64,000 nt of DNA. Source: LSCE01 sp050485425 (GTDB lineage: Bacteria > Pseudomonadota > Gammaproteobacteria > Nitrococcales > Aquisalimonadaceae). The stretch is taken from assembly GCA_050485425.1 (NCBI GenBank), contig JBJHBJ010000020.1, forward strand, positions 4,368-68,367, read 5' to 3'. How positions within the stretch are numbered: position 1 is the stretch's first letter; each line of letters opens with the position of its first letter. The notes below the pieces were generated by a model, which saw nothing but the letters and a program-made list of their open reading frames with translations, was not told where the DNA came from and ran no database searches. A program made the position numbers and the translations under genes. Shown here piece after piece: positions 43,451 to 53,222 of the stretch.

Positions 43451-43900
43451 TTACGTGCTCTGCGCCGGAAGGATAGCGACCACGGCGACGATACCTTCGA
43501 AGCGCTCCACCCGCACCCGCTGGCCCTCATGCAGCTCAGCCCCGTCAATGGCCCGGGCGGGAAAGAAATCACCCAGCACGCGAACACCCAGCCGGTCGCG
43601 CTGGCGGATCACCTCGAACGTCTGGTCGGTGATTCTCGAATCGGTCACGTTGTGTCCCGAGCCGCCTCTGGTCATCCGGCGCAGCAGCACGATTACCGCC
43701 GGAACGCTGGCGATACCGGCCACGGAGGCGAACGCCAGTTGCCAGGTCAGATCCAGCCCCAGCAGGGCGCCGATCATGCCGCCCACGGCGGCCAGTGCCA
43801 GCACCAGCAGCACGCCACTGGCGCCACCGGCCACGAAGATGTCCACCAGGAACAGCAACAAACCGATGATCAGCCAGACCTGCCACATGGAAACGTCCAT
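43451..43900 (-). CDS. NfeD-family membrane protein
   Basis: A 149-residue protein with three or four N-terminal helices (about 6-75) and a soluble OB-fold C-terminal domain (about 90-145). This is the short NfeD1b form, partner of SPFH proteins; no ClpP-like protease part is present. Ten bp after the dbpA stop on the same strand, and 63 bp before the SPFH gene. Confidence 0.9.
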   Translation of the reverse strand: MDVSMWQVWLIIGLLLFLVDIFVAGGASGVLLVLALAAVGGMIGALLGLDLTWQLAFASVAGIASVPAVIVLLRRMTRGGSGHNVTDSRITDQTFEVIRQRDRLGVRVLGDFFPARAIDGAELHEGQRVRVERFEGIVAVVAILPAQST

Positions 43901-43910
43901 GCTCCCCCCT

Positions 43911-45326
<1,416 letters not shown>

Positions 45327-45398
45327 AAAATGACATATTCCTTTTCCTGAGGCCCGCGACCCGTATCCTCAACGACTCAAGGAGACACGTCAGGCATC

Positions 45399-46109
45399 AT
45401 GAACAGCGTACTGCAACAAATCCAGCCCGAATCCGGCACACCCAGGTTGAGCCCCGAGGCCATCGCGGACCTCAACCGCATCTATGCGCCGCTGGATTTC
45501 GAAGCACGCATCCGTCGCCTGTACCAGGATTTCACCCCCGGCCGGATCATGGTGACCTCATCCTTCGCGGCCACCTCCGCCTACTTCCTGCACATCATCT
45601 CGCGGATACGTCCCGAGCAGACCATCTTCTTCATCAACACCGGCTTCCACTTCCCGCAGACGCTGGAATACCGGGATTACCTCACCGAGCTGTTCAAGCT
45701 GAAGGTGGAGGACGTGCGCCCCGACGCGCATCACCTGCGCTACAGCCAGGAACAGAAACTCTACGAAACGGATCCCGACCTGTGCTGCTCGGTGAACAAG
45801 GTACAGCCGCTGGAAGAGGTGAAGGAGAACTATGACGTCTGGGTGTCCAGCCTGATGCGCTGGCAGACCGATCACCGCGCCAGCCTCGAGGTGTTCGAGG
45901 AACGCCGCGGCATGATCAAGTTCAACCCCATGATCGACGTCACCCGCGAGGAGCGGGATGCCTACATCCGCGAGCACGACCTGCCCTTCCACCCCCTGGT
46001 GGCCGAAGGCTATGCGTCCATCGGCTGCTCCCACTGCACGGTCAAGGGTGACGGCCGCAGCGGACGCTGGCAGGGCAAGCCGAAGACCGAGTGCGGCCTG
46101 CATCTGTAG
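45399..46109 (+). CDS. cysH: Assimilatory adenylyl-sulfate (APS) reductase
   Basis: A 236-residue reductase that converts activated sulfate to sulfite. It has a Cys-Cys pair at 129-130 (DLCCSVNK) and CxxC at 210-213 (GCSHC), the [4Fe-4S] cluster ligands that mark APS reductases, plus the catalytic Cys232 in the terminal ECGLHL. PAPS reductases such as E. coli CysH lack the Cys-Cys pair, so the substrate here is probably APS. It stands alone; no other sulfate-assimilation gene is in the window. An AAGGAG lies 14 nt upstream of the ATG, a long spacing. Confidence 0.9.
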   Translation: MNSVLQQIQPESGTPRLSPEAIADLNRIYAPLDFEARIRRLYQDFTPGRIMVTSSFAATSAYFLHIISRIRPEQTIFFINTGFHFPQTLEYRDYLTELFKLKVEDVRPDAHHLRYSQEQKLYETDPDLCCSVNKVQPLEEVKENYDVWVSSLMRWQTDHRASLEVFEERRGMIKFNPMIDVTREERDAYIREHDLPFHPLVAEGYASIGCSHCTVKGDGRSGRWQGKPKTECGLHL

Positions 46110-46182
46110 TCCCCAAGCCTCGCCCCGCCTGAACCGCCCACGAACGTTGCATCGCAACACGCTGATCTGTCTGCCTATCGGT

Positions 46183-46227
46183 TTGACAAGCTCGTCTCTC
46201 TGCACTTAACTGACTTATGACTCATAA
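46183..46227 (+). promoter_or_regulatory. Promoter candidate with operator-like palindrome for the depolymerase gene
   Basis: A perfect -35 (TTGACA, 46183-46188) is followed after 17 bp by a weak -10 (TTAACT). Immediately after it lies a 13-bp perfect palindrome, TTATGA-C-TCATAA, at 46215-46227, roughly where an operator could block early elongation. Distance to the start codon is about 96 bp. Factor unknown. Confidence 0.45.
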
Positions 46228-46323
46228 TTCATGTTTTGTCGACATGATGGGTCATCACAATGAGATGTTCCCGGCCATTCCGCCATGGAGCACAGAAAAA
46301 TCCCGTCAGTAAGGAGGAGAACA

Positions 46324-47700
46324 ATGCAAACAGGGAACACGAAAACGTCCCGTCCGGGCCGCGGCATTCCCCTGCTCGTCATGGCGCTGCTGGCGCTCTA
46401 CCTGGTCATGGCGCCCGCCACCTCGGCGGAAGCCATCGAATGCCCGCCCGGATTCGAGACCCTGCCCGGCTGCACCAACGGCGGCAGCGCATCCAATGGG
46501 GGCACCGGCAACTGGTCACAGGAAACCATTGCCGGCATGAACGTGCGCATCTACACGCCGAATACCGCTCCTGCCCATCCGGCCGGCCGGGCGCTGATGG
46601 TGAACCTGCACGGCTGTGTACAGACCAACACCGACCTGGCCAACGCCGGCAACTGGGAGGCCACTGCGGACGCATACGGCATGGTGGTCGCCGTTCCGGG
46701 CGCGCCGAACGGCGGAGTGCTTCTGGGCTGCTGGGACTACTACGATTCCAACCACACACGCAGCAACCGGCACAACGGTCACCTGCTGAACCTGGTCAGC
46801 AGCCTGCTGGCACGCCCGGATCTGGACCTCGACGCCGACCAGGTCTACCTGAGCGGGCTTTCCTCCGGCGGCGGCCAGACCATGGTCATGGGCTGCCTGG
46901 CACCGGACGTGTTCGCCGGCATCGGCATCAACGCCGGCCCCACGGTGGGCACCAGTTCCGGCGAAATCAGCTACGTCGCCACGACCGAAACGGCGGGCCG
47001 CAACACTTGCCAGTCGTTCGCCGGCAGCGCCTCGGGCGCCTTCGACACCCAGATCACCTCGGTGATCTACGGCAATGACGACAGCATCGTGGCACCGGGC
47101 TACAACACGCTGAATGCGGCTATCATGGCCGGCATCTACGGCGCCGGGGACACCAGCTCGTTCAGCCTGTCCGGCCTGGAGGGCAACAACACCAGCGGCT
47201 CCGGAACGTTGTATTCCGACGCCGACGGCCCGCGGGTCTCACTGATCGACAACAGCGGCATGGGCCACAACTGGCCGGCCGGCGGCGGCTCCGGCGGCAG
47301 CTACATCACCACCAACAGCATCAACTACCCCGCCTATGTCACCGCCTTCTTCTTCGACAACAACCGTCGCATTGATGCCGATGACGACGGCAACGGAGGG
47401 GACGACGGAGACAACGGCGACGGAGACAACGGCGACGGCGACGGCGACGGCGACAATGGTGATGGCGACAACGGCAACGGAGATGACGGAAACGGCGACG
47501 ACGGCAGCGGGGACGAATTCCCCTGCACGGAAGCCACCGCCTCCACCTACGCCCACACCCAGGAAGGCCGCGCCTACCAGCAGGGCGGCATCGCCTATGC
47601 CAACGGCTCCGACGACAACCTGGGCCTGTGGAACACCTTCAACACGGTAACCCTCGCGGAAACCGATGAAGGTTACTTCCAGCAGGGAAGTTGCCCCTGA
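46324..47700 (+). CDS. Secreted polyhydroxybutyrate depolymerase-like esterase
   Basis: A 458-residue secreted enzyme. Signal peptide 1-37, esterase domain with oxyanion NLHGC (94-98), lipase box GLSSG with Ser180, and active-site His in SGMGHNWP. An Asp/Gly/Asn-only linker (47374-47517) joins a small C-terminal domain of about 60 residues (EFPCTEATASTYAHTQEGRA, ending YFQQGSCP) that is found in extracellular PHB depolymerases and probably binds polymer. Start ATG 46324 has an AAGGAGG 6 nt upstream; 13 more residues upstream are open. It would degrade external polymer granules. Confidence 0.88.
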   Translation: MQTGNTKTSRPGRGIPLLVMALLALYLVMAPATSAEAIECPPGFETLPGCTNGGSASNGGTGNWSQETIAGMNVRIYTPNTAPAHPAGRALMVNLHGCVQTNTDLANAGNWEATADAYGMVVAVPGAPNGGVLLGCWDYYDSNHTRSNRHNGHLLNLVSSLLARPDLDLDADQVYLSGLSSGGGQTMVMGCLAPDVFAGIGINAGPTVGTSSGEISYVATTETAGRNTCQSFAGSASGAFDTQITSVIYGNDDSIVAPGYNTLNAAIMAGIYGAGDTSSFSLSGLEGNNTSGSGTLYSDADGPRVSLIDNSGMGHNWPAGGGSGGSYITTNSINYPAYVTAFFFDNNRRIDADDDGNGGDDGDNGDGDNGDGDGDGDNGDGDNGNGDDGNGDDGSGDEFPCTEATASTYAHTQEGRAYQQGGIAYANGSDDNLGLWNTFNTVTLAETDEGYFQQGSCP

Positions 47701-47869
47701 CGCCGGAAAAGCGCTGACTTACGACCTTGCCCGCTGGACTACCGCAGGTGTGTGGCGGTTCAGCGGGCGCAGGGAGAGCTGGTCAATTCCCACGCTCGCG
47801 TTGCGGCCCGGTTCCACAGGATACCCCTCAACCATCTTGTAACCCTGCTCTCTTGCGAAACGGGAAACG

Positions 47870-48259
47870 TCACTTCAGTCGCTCCAGCCGGCCTTTGCGG
47901 CGGACGATGTTCCTGTAGTCCCACTGGATGTCGCGGGCCCTGGCCAGCCAGCGGCGAAAATCCCGGATGTCGATCTGATCGACTGCGGTATACCGGGCTT
48001 CAGCCGCCTTGAACTTCCCCTCGGCTTTCAGCCCTTCCTCGTCAAACGACTGACCACTCCAGAAAAGCACGCGGACACAGTTTTTCAGCTTGCTGTAGCC
48101 GACAACCGGGTTCCCATCCAGGAACCACACCGGATGGGCATGCCAGATCCGGTTCTCCGCCTCCGGCAGGTTCCTGTCGATTTCCCGCGCCAGAAGATCG
48201 CAGATCTCCCGGTCCCCGGGTGCCTGGGCTTCATTGTACTTCTGGGTTTCCGGGTGCAT
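47870..48259 (-). CDS. DUF1801-family protein
   Basis: A 129-residue cytoplasmic protein of the YdhG/DUF1801 group, which has an iron-sulphur-assembly-like frataxin-type alpha/beta fold; role unknown. Recognisable pieces are AENRIWHAHPVWFLDG and VGYSKLKNCVRVLFWSG. It lies between the depolymerase and the VOC genes, possibly with its own promoter. Confidence 0.75.
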   Translation of the reverse strand: MHPETQKYNEAQAPGDREICDLLAREIDRNLPEAENRIWHAHPVWFLDGNPVVGYSKLKNCVRVLFWSGQSFDEEGLKAEGKFKAAEARYTAVDQIDIRDFRRWLARARDIQWDYRNIVRRKGRLERLK

Positions 48260-48397
48260 GGCCTCCTCCTGAGATACTGTTGATCAGCGTTCTCATCCCT
48301 TCCTTGTCGCCCACGGCATGCACCCATCGACATCTCCCGCCACAACCGGCATGACATCTGCGGTGACTGGCGGTGGCTCAACGGCAGCCCACATCCC

Positions 48398-49183
48398 TCA
48401 GGCCGGTATCAACGCGAAACTCACGCCCACCGGATCCCGGACCGCCGCATAGGCGTATTCCCCGTCGCTTGCCGGGATGGCCTTGAGGACAGCCCCCCCT
48501 TCCTCCTGTACGCGCCGGAGGCTTTCTCCGAGGTCGCCCACGGGCAGATAGAGCATCCAGACCGAGGGCAAACCCGTGTTCGCGCCGCGTGCATGGCAGA
48601 TTCCCGCCGCCGGCTTCCCGTCTGCACCGAGCATGTTGTAGTCAGCGTACGACTCATTCCCGTCCTCAATCCGGACGTGCTGCACCGACCACCCGACGAC
48701 CTGCCGGTAGAAGTCGCGGGTCGCCGCGGCGTCGGACACCGTCAGATCGAGCCAGCCAATGCGTCCCACGGGCCCTGCCGTCGCGGTCGATACCGGGGGG
48801 ATCGCCTCCGCGGGGACCACCGGGATGACCCCGAAAGCCGCCCCATTGGGATCCAGCAGCACCGCCCACTGGAACGTTCCGTCGCTGGCCTTGGCGTCCA
48901 TCAGCACGCTCCCGCCCAGGTCAAGCGCGCGCTGTACGCTGGCCGTTACATCGGCCACCTGGATGTGCGGCATCCACTGGAGCGGAAGGTCGGCATAATC
49001 CGCGCTGCGCTCTCCCAGGCCGATGATGGGCAAGCCCAGGTTGTTCATCAGATCCTCGCGCCAGAGCGGCTGCTCGCCCGTGCCGAGCACACGCGAATAG
49101 AAGCGCAGCTCCCGCGCGTGTTCGGGTACGGCAATGTCGGCGCTGAGAACGCCGCCGACCCGTGGAACAAAGGGTTCGCTCAT
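48398..49183 (-). CDS. VOC-family protein with two glyoxalase-fold domains
   Basis: A 261-residue protein with two vicinal-oxygen-chelate domains (about 9-125 and 137-260). The second starts VGRIGWLDLTVSDAAATRDFYRQVVGW, the usual VOC pattern. It resembles hydroxylase-like VOC proteins of actinobacteria and proteobacteria; metal ligands are not clear, so the substrate is unknown. Minus strand, near a second VOC gene. Confidence 0.8.
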   Translation of the reverse strand: MSEPFVPRVGGVLSADIAVPEHARELRFYSRVLGTGEQPLWREDLMNNLGLPIIGLGERSADYADLPLQWMPHIQVADVTASVQRALDLGGSVLMDAKASDGTFQWAVLLDPNGAAFGVIPVVPAEAIPPVSTATAGPVGRIGWLDLTVSDAAATRDFYRQVVGWSVQHVRIEDGNESYADYNMLGADGKPAAGICHARGANTGLPSVWMLYLPVGDLGESLRRVQEEGGAVLKAIPASDGEYAYAAVRDPVGVSFALIPA

Positions 49184-49263
49184 GGTCCGGCTCCCTGGTC
49201 AGTGTCATGCCGGTCCGGATTTCCCCTGGACAGGCGATTGCCAGGCACCCCACAGGACAATTC

Positions 49264-49680
49264 TCAGGAATCGTCGTCCGCGGGGCCTACCCAGAAAAAG
49301 GGATTATGGGCCACTTCCCACAAATAACCGTCAGGATCAGAAAAATATCCCGCGTAACCGCCCCAGGAGGTTTTCTCCGCGGGCTTGGTGACCGTGGCGC
49401 CCGCGGCCACGGCCTGGGCGATAACCCCGTCCACTTCGGCCTCCGAGTGAACGTTGTGCGCAAGGCTGAAACCCGCAAACCCTGCTGACCCGGACGATAC
49501 AGCCGCGTCCTCCGCCAGCGCGTCGCGCCCGTAAAGGCCCAGCCAGGTGCCGTTAAGGGTAAAGAAGGCGACCTCTGGAGGAGATTCCATCCGCGGGAGG
49601 CCAAGACCCTGCTCGTAGAACTTTACCGACCGGTGGAGGTCCCGAACACCGAGCGTGATCATGCTAATCCTGGGTTTCAT
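49264..49680 (-). CDS. Glyoxalase/bleomycin-resistance-type VOC protein
   Basis: A 138-residue single-domain VOC protein, beginning ISMITLGVRDLHRSVKFYEQGLG and with a C-terminal YFSDPDGYLWEVAHNP where the final Glu may bind metal. Typical of uncharacterised lactoylglutathione-lyase-like proteins. It lies 80 bp upstream of the two-domain VOC gene on the same strand. Confidence 0.82.
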   Translation of the reverse strand: MKPRISMITLGVRDLHRSVKFYEQGLGLPRMESPPEVAFFTLNGTWLGLYGRDALAEDAAVSSGSAGFAGFSLAHNVHSEAEVDGVIAQAVAAGATVTKPAEKTSWGGYAGYFSDPDGYLWEVAHNPFFWVGPADDDS

Positions 49681-49801
49681 GACGCGTTCCCCGCTGAAAC
49701 CTTACTGCCGCACCAGGCGGGCAACCAGAGACAGCCCCTCCCCGCGGAGAACATGGCTATCCCGCGGAGTGAGAGGGGACGGATGGAAGCGCCGCCGGTA
49801 T

Positions 49802-50281
49802 TCAGCGGCGCTCATAGGTGCCGACAAGCCGGTTCATGCCGATGATGTGCGGCTCGATGCGCTCCAACAGCTCCCACATGCTGAGGCCGGGATCCAGTCT
49901 CGGGTCGTCGTCCAGCGCCAGCACCCAGAAATAGTACTGGTGCATGCCGTGGCCCTCGGGCGGCATGGGGCCGCCGTATCCCGTCTTGCCGAAATCGTTC
50001 TGGCCGGCCGTGTAGTCGCGCACCCCTTCCGGCAGGTTGCTGACCGTCCCCGGGATGTTGTACAGCACCCAGTGGACGAATCCGTAGGTACCCCGGCCGG
50101 AGACCAGCGGCGCATCGGGGTCGTGGCAAACCACCACGAACGCGCGCGTGCCCTCGGGCGCACCGTCCCACGCCAACGCCGGCGAGACGTCCTCGCCTTC
50201 CCCGGTGTGTTTGGCCGGTATGGCACCGCCGTTGCGGAACGCCGTACTGGTCAGCCGCATGGTCGATAACGCAAAGCCCAT
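49802..50281 (-). CDS. YbhB/YbcL-family Raf-kinase-inhibitor-like protein
   Basis: A 159-residue phosphatidylethanolamine-binding-protein fold. The frame is open far upstream (to 50800) but ATG 50281 with GGAGG 8 nt before it is the natural start. Family motifs are DVSPALAWDGAPEGTRAFVV, DPDAPL and GYGGPMPPEGHGMHQYYFWV. Bacterial members have unknown function. Not linked to the repeat protein upstream, which ends at 50427. Confidence 0.87.
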   Translation of the reverse strand: MGFALSTMRLTSTAFRNGGAIPAKHTGEGEDVSPALAWDGAPEGTRAFVVVCHDPDAPLVSGRGTYGFVHWVLYNIPGTVSNLPEGVRDYTAGQNDFGKTGYGGPMPPEGHGMHQYYFWVLALDDDPRLDPGLSMWELLERIEPHIIGMNRLVGTYERR

Positions 50282-50426
50282 GGTGTCGTCCTCCTTTTCC
50301 GTGAGTGTGGAACCCCAGGAGAGCGCCGGCCCGTTCCCACGAGTGCGTACGCGCCCGCGCTCTCCTGGCCCGGACACCATAACAGACATACAGCGACTGG
50401 TACGGCCGGGAGCGGCCGTCGCCCAT

Positions 50427-51410
50427 TTAATCGATAGCGGGGATGGTCTGGTTCGTGAAACTGGCGGCTCCGTCGTTGCCGCCAAGAATGCTGCTATACC
50501 TGCCGGACGCTTCGTTGTGCTGCCCGCCGCTGACGCTGCTGTTGAGATCCGACGCCACGTTGTTCTCGCCCCCGCTGATGCTGCTGCCCTGGCCGGGGGT
50601 TTCGTTGTACCTGCCGCCGCTGACGCTGCTATACCATCCGGATGCGGCATTATTCCAGCCGCCACTGACACTGCTGCCGATTTCCGTTGCGGTGTTGCTC
50701 CTGCCCCCGCTGATTGCGCTCTGCGAGCCTGAGGCCTCATTCTGCCAACCGCCGCTGATGCTGCTTTGTTCAGCCGTTGCCCGATTGCCCCTGCCGCCAC
50801 TCACGCTACTCTCATCGCCGGAGGCAATATTCCGCGAGCCGCCACTAACACTGGCGTAAGTACCGTTAATCACGTTTCGGCTGCCTGCCACGAGGCCGCC
50901 ATAGCTCGAATAGGCATTCTGGCTGCCGGCAATGATGTTGTGCGAGCCGGACTTGAAACTCTGGCCCCAGACGCCACCGTTCGACAGACAATCCATCTCG
51001 TTCCCGTACTGCCCGTCGGAGCAGACACTACTCCCCAGCGTCCGTTCTTCGTTATATCCGACGATCAGGTTGCCCAGGCCATTGATCGATTCGGTATCGC
51101 CGTGCCCATTCACGATCTGAACGTTTACCCCGGAGAACAGCACCGTGTATTCGTTCGGGTTGTTCGGGTCTGCGATAACCTCCACATGCTCTTCCAGCGC
51201 CGCGACGTCACTGGATTCCAGTTCATCGATGCGCTGAAGCGCGTCGTTCAGCGCCGTTTCCAGAGCCTGGAAATTGGCGTTCACTTCCTCGGCCACTGCC
51301 GTTTCCCCCGCCTGGAAGAGATTCGGGACCGATACCTGGGCCAACAGCGGGATGGAACCCAGCGTCAGCAGAACAGCCCCTGGCACGTACTGCAACTTCT
51401 TCCTGCTCAT
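50427..51410 (-). CDS. Exported protein with 15-residue head-like repeats
   Basis: A 327-residue protein. ATG 51410 begins a signal peptide (MSRKKLQYVPGAVLLTLG, to about 25), the longer frame upstream being unlikely. A coiled coil follows (EEVNANFQALETALNDALQRIDELESS), then a short unique part with Cys pair (SVCSDGQYGNEMDCL), then about ten 15-residue repeats with core SSVSGGxxNxASG (50496-50855 and flanks). This is the left-handed parallel beta-roll of trimeric autotransporter heads, but no YadA anchor is at the C-terminus; the protein ends soon after the repeats. It may be secreted or attached through another protein. Function unknown. Confidence 0.75.
   Translation of the reverse strand: MSRKKLQYVPGAVLLTLGSIPLLAQVSVPNLFQAGETAVAEEVNANFQALETALNDALQRIDELESSDVAALEEHVEVIADPNNPNEYTVLFSGVNVQIVNGHGDTESINGLGNLIVGYNEERTLGSSVCSDGQYGNEMDCLSNGGVWGQSFKSGSHNIIAGSQNAYSSYGGLVAGSRNVINGTYASVSGGSRNIASGDESSVSGGRGNRATAEQSSISGGWQNEASGSQSAISGGRSNTATEIGSSVSGGWNNAASGWYSSVSGGRYNETPGQGSSISGGENNVASDLNSSVSGGQHNEASGRYSSILGGNDGAASFTNQTIPAID
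50496..50855 (-). repeat. Eight tandem 45-bp repeats encoding SSVSGG units
   Basis: Eight in-frame 15-codon units (core SSVSGG..N.ASG..) inside the head-like protein gene, with a ninth partial at 50460-50495 and at least one diverged unit at the 5' side. The units differ at the DNA level, so this is an old array rather than a fresh expansion. Confidence 0.85.
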
Positions 51411-51576
51411 TGTTCTTTGTCCTCTCCACTGCTCAGTAGCGCCTGGCCCGTCGGCTTGCCGCTTCATGATCCCCGTGGGCACAGGCCCGGCATGAAAGGC
51501 CCACCGTAGTGGCAGCCGGAAACCCGTCAAATAGCCCAACCGGAGTAATCCCCGCTAACCCGTCAGAGACGGAAAT

Positions 51577-51635
51577 GGCCTGGAGGCTCCGGTGGAGGCT
51601 CCGAAGGCCTGGAGGCTCCGGGAGGAGGCTCCGGG
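51577..51635. repeat. GC-rich minisatellite, GGAGGCTCCG units
   Basis: Two copies of a 29-30 bp unit starting GGCCTGGAGGCTCCGG, each with two GGAGGCTCCG cores, so four cores in about 52 bp (51582, 51594, 51611, 51624). It lies between the head-like gene and the N-acetyltransferase promoter. Confidence 0.8.
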
Positions 51636-51683
51636 ACACCCATATCGCCGCGCGGCCATATCCAGAGCGCACGGAACCGTTTC

Positions 51684-51714
51684 TTGACCTAAATCTAACT
51701 TCAGGTTCTAGGCT
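51684..51714 (+). promoter_or_regulatory. SoxR/MerR-type promoter of the N-acetyltransferase gene
   Basis: TTGACC (51684-51689) and TAGGCT (51709-51714) are separated by 19 bp, the overlong spacer typical of MerR-family promoters. Between them a 20-bp inverted repeat (51687-51706), ACCT...AGGT with TAACTT in the middle, matches the SoxR-box at 16 of 20 positions by hand. No soxR gene is in the window. Confidence 0.65.
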
Positions 51715-51755
51715 GTCACACAGTCGCCACCTCCAGACCTGACGAGGGACCGCTC

Positions 51756-52652
51756 ATGCAAACCCATCTCGCCGCCTATCTTGATCACATCGGTTTCGAG
51801 GGAGCACCGACGGTGTCGCTCGACACGCTTGAGACGCTGCATCGGCTGCATCCCCAGGCCATCCCCTTCGAGAACCTCGACCCTTTCATGGGGCGACCGG
51901 TGCGGCTGGACCCTGGCAGCCTTGAGGAGAAACTCGTGCGCGGCAGCCGCGGCGGTTACTGCTTCGAACACAACCTGCTGTTCATGCACGCGCTCCGGGC
52001 CATCGGCTTCCGCGTTAGCGCTCTGGCCTCCCGCGTGCTCTGGGCCCAGACGGAGGATGCGATCACGCCCCGCAGTCATATGCTACTGCGCGTGGAGGTA
52101 CAAGGAGGGACCTACCTGGCGGACGTCGGCTTCGGTGGACTAACGCTTACCGCGCCGCTGCTGTTCGAGCCCGGCCGCATACAGAGCACACCGCATGAAC
52201 GCTTCCGAATCGTCGAGGCCGGTGGCTACTTCCGCATGGAAGCGGAGGTCGGCGGCTCCTGGCGCGTGCTGTACCGCTTCGATCTGTCCGAACAACTCGA
52301 CGTGGATTTCGGCGTGACCAACTACTACCTGTCCACCCACCCCGAATCGCACTTCGTCACGGGTCTGATGAGCGCTCGCGTCCTGGCGGACCGCAGGCTC
52401 GCGCTCTCGAACAACCGCCTGACCACTTACCATGCAAACGGGACTGTGGAGAGAAAAACACTGGAGACGGCCGACGCCTTGGGGAAGGCGCTGGAGGAAT
52501 CATTCGGCATCCGCGTGCCGGATACCGCGCTGTTCGAGAGCAACGCCCAGGCAAAAGGGATACTCGGGGTTCCGGAGGGAATGCCCAATACACCTCCTGC
52601 CCGGAAGAAGACGGCAGAGGGAAACCAAACGCAGCACCGCGCAACGCCCTGA
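51756..52652 (+). CDS. Arylamine N-acetyltransferase
   Basis: A 298-residue N-acetyltransferase that moves an acetyl group from CoA to arylamines or hydrazines. The catalytic triad is Cys69 (RGGYCFEHN), His108 (RSHML) and Asp123 (LADVGFGG). The last 25 or so residues (GMPNTPPARKKTAEG...) extend beyond the usual end and are low-complexity. A GAGGGA lies 6 nt before ATG 51756. The upstream SoxR-like promoter suggests induction by redox-cycling compounds. Confidence 0.92.
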   Translation: MQTHLAAYLDHIGFEGAPTVSLDTLETLHRLHPQAIPFENLDPFMGRPVRLDPGSLEEKLVRGSRGGYCFEHNLLFMHALRAIGFRVSALASRVLWAQTEDAITPRSHMLLRVEVQGGTYLADVGFGGLTLTAPLLFEPGRIQSTPHERFRIVEAGGYFRMEAEVGGSWRVLYRFDLSEQLDVDFGVTNYYLSTHPESHFVTGLMSARVLADRRLALSNNRLTTYHANGTVERKTLETADALGKALEESFGIRVPDTALFESNAQAKGILGVPEGMPNTPPARKKTAEGNQTQHRATP

Positions 52653-52680
52653 GGACGCCCATCCACCATGCCCAAAGGCA

Positions 52681-52712
52681 GGTTGGCGGTGAGCAAAGCG
52701 AACCCCAACATC
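52681..52712. repeat. Dispersed repeat, copy 1
   Basis: GGTTGGCGGTGAGC followed by AAAGCGAACCCCAACATC; an imperfect hairpin (GTTGG.../...CCAAC) shared with a second copy at 61037-61071. Similar REP-like elements occur in many proteobacteria. It lies 28 bp after the N-acetyltransferase gene and 80 bp before a truncated SDR gene. Confidence 0.7.
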
Positions 52713-52791
52713 ACCGCAATAAACGGAGTGTTTATCCCGACGCAAGCCGGCAGAGTGGCCGCTCCAACAACAACCGGAAGGATGGTAGAAC

Positions 52792-53100
52792 ATGGGCGCA
52801 CTCGCCAGGAAAGCCGGGCTGATTGGCCTTGCCCAGGCGCTTGCGGCCGAATGGGGAACCAGCAACATCCGCGTCAATACGCTTCTACCGGGCGGCACCG
52901 ATACGCCGGCCAGCATCACCAATGCTCCCGGCGCCACCGCCGAGACGCTGGCATTCGTGGAGGGGCTGCATGCGCTGAAGCGCATGGCCAGGCCGGAGGA
53001 GATAGCGCATGCGGCACTCTACCTGGCCTCCGACGCGGCCAGCTTCGTCACCGGCAGCGCCATGCGCGTGGACGGCGGCGCGTCAATCAGTCGCACTTGA
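52792..53100 (+). pseudogene. Truncated short-chain dehydrogenase (C-terminal fragment)
   Basis: The open part encodes the last 100 or so residues of an SDR enzyme: KAGLIGLAQALAAEWGTSN, RVNTLLPGGTDTP, then MARPEEIAHAALYLASDAASFVTG and the typical DGGASISRT ending. The Rossmann half, the catalytic Ser and Tyr are missing; no SDR sequence is visible upstream. The break is close to the dispersed repeat at 52681, so a rearrangement probably removed the 5' part. Confidence 0.82.
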
Positions 53101-53222
53101 ACGCCTCCCGTCAAGGCAGTCGGCGCGTGTACCTCCACACGCGCCGGCACGGCCAATGCTCCGGCGTTGCCCGGACAGCCCCGTTCACGGCGGCGGCAGT
53201 TGAGACCACCTTGACGGGCTGC

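Noticed and set aside
46285..46324. Earlier start for the depolymerase at 46285
   Set aside because: The AAGGAGG site lies directly before 46324 and the signal peptide begins there.
50282..50800. Upstream extension of the YbhB-like frame
   Set aside because: It would overlap the head-like gene in another frame, and a GGAGG sits before ATG 50281.
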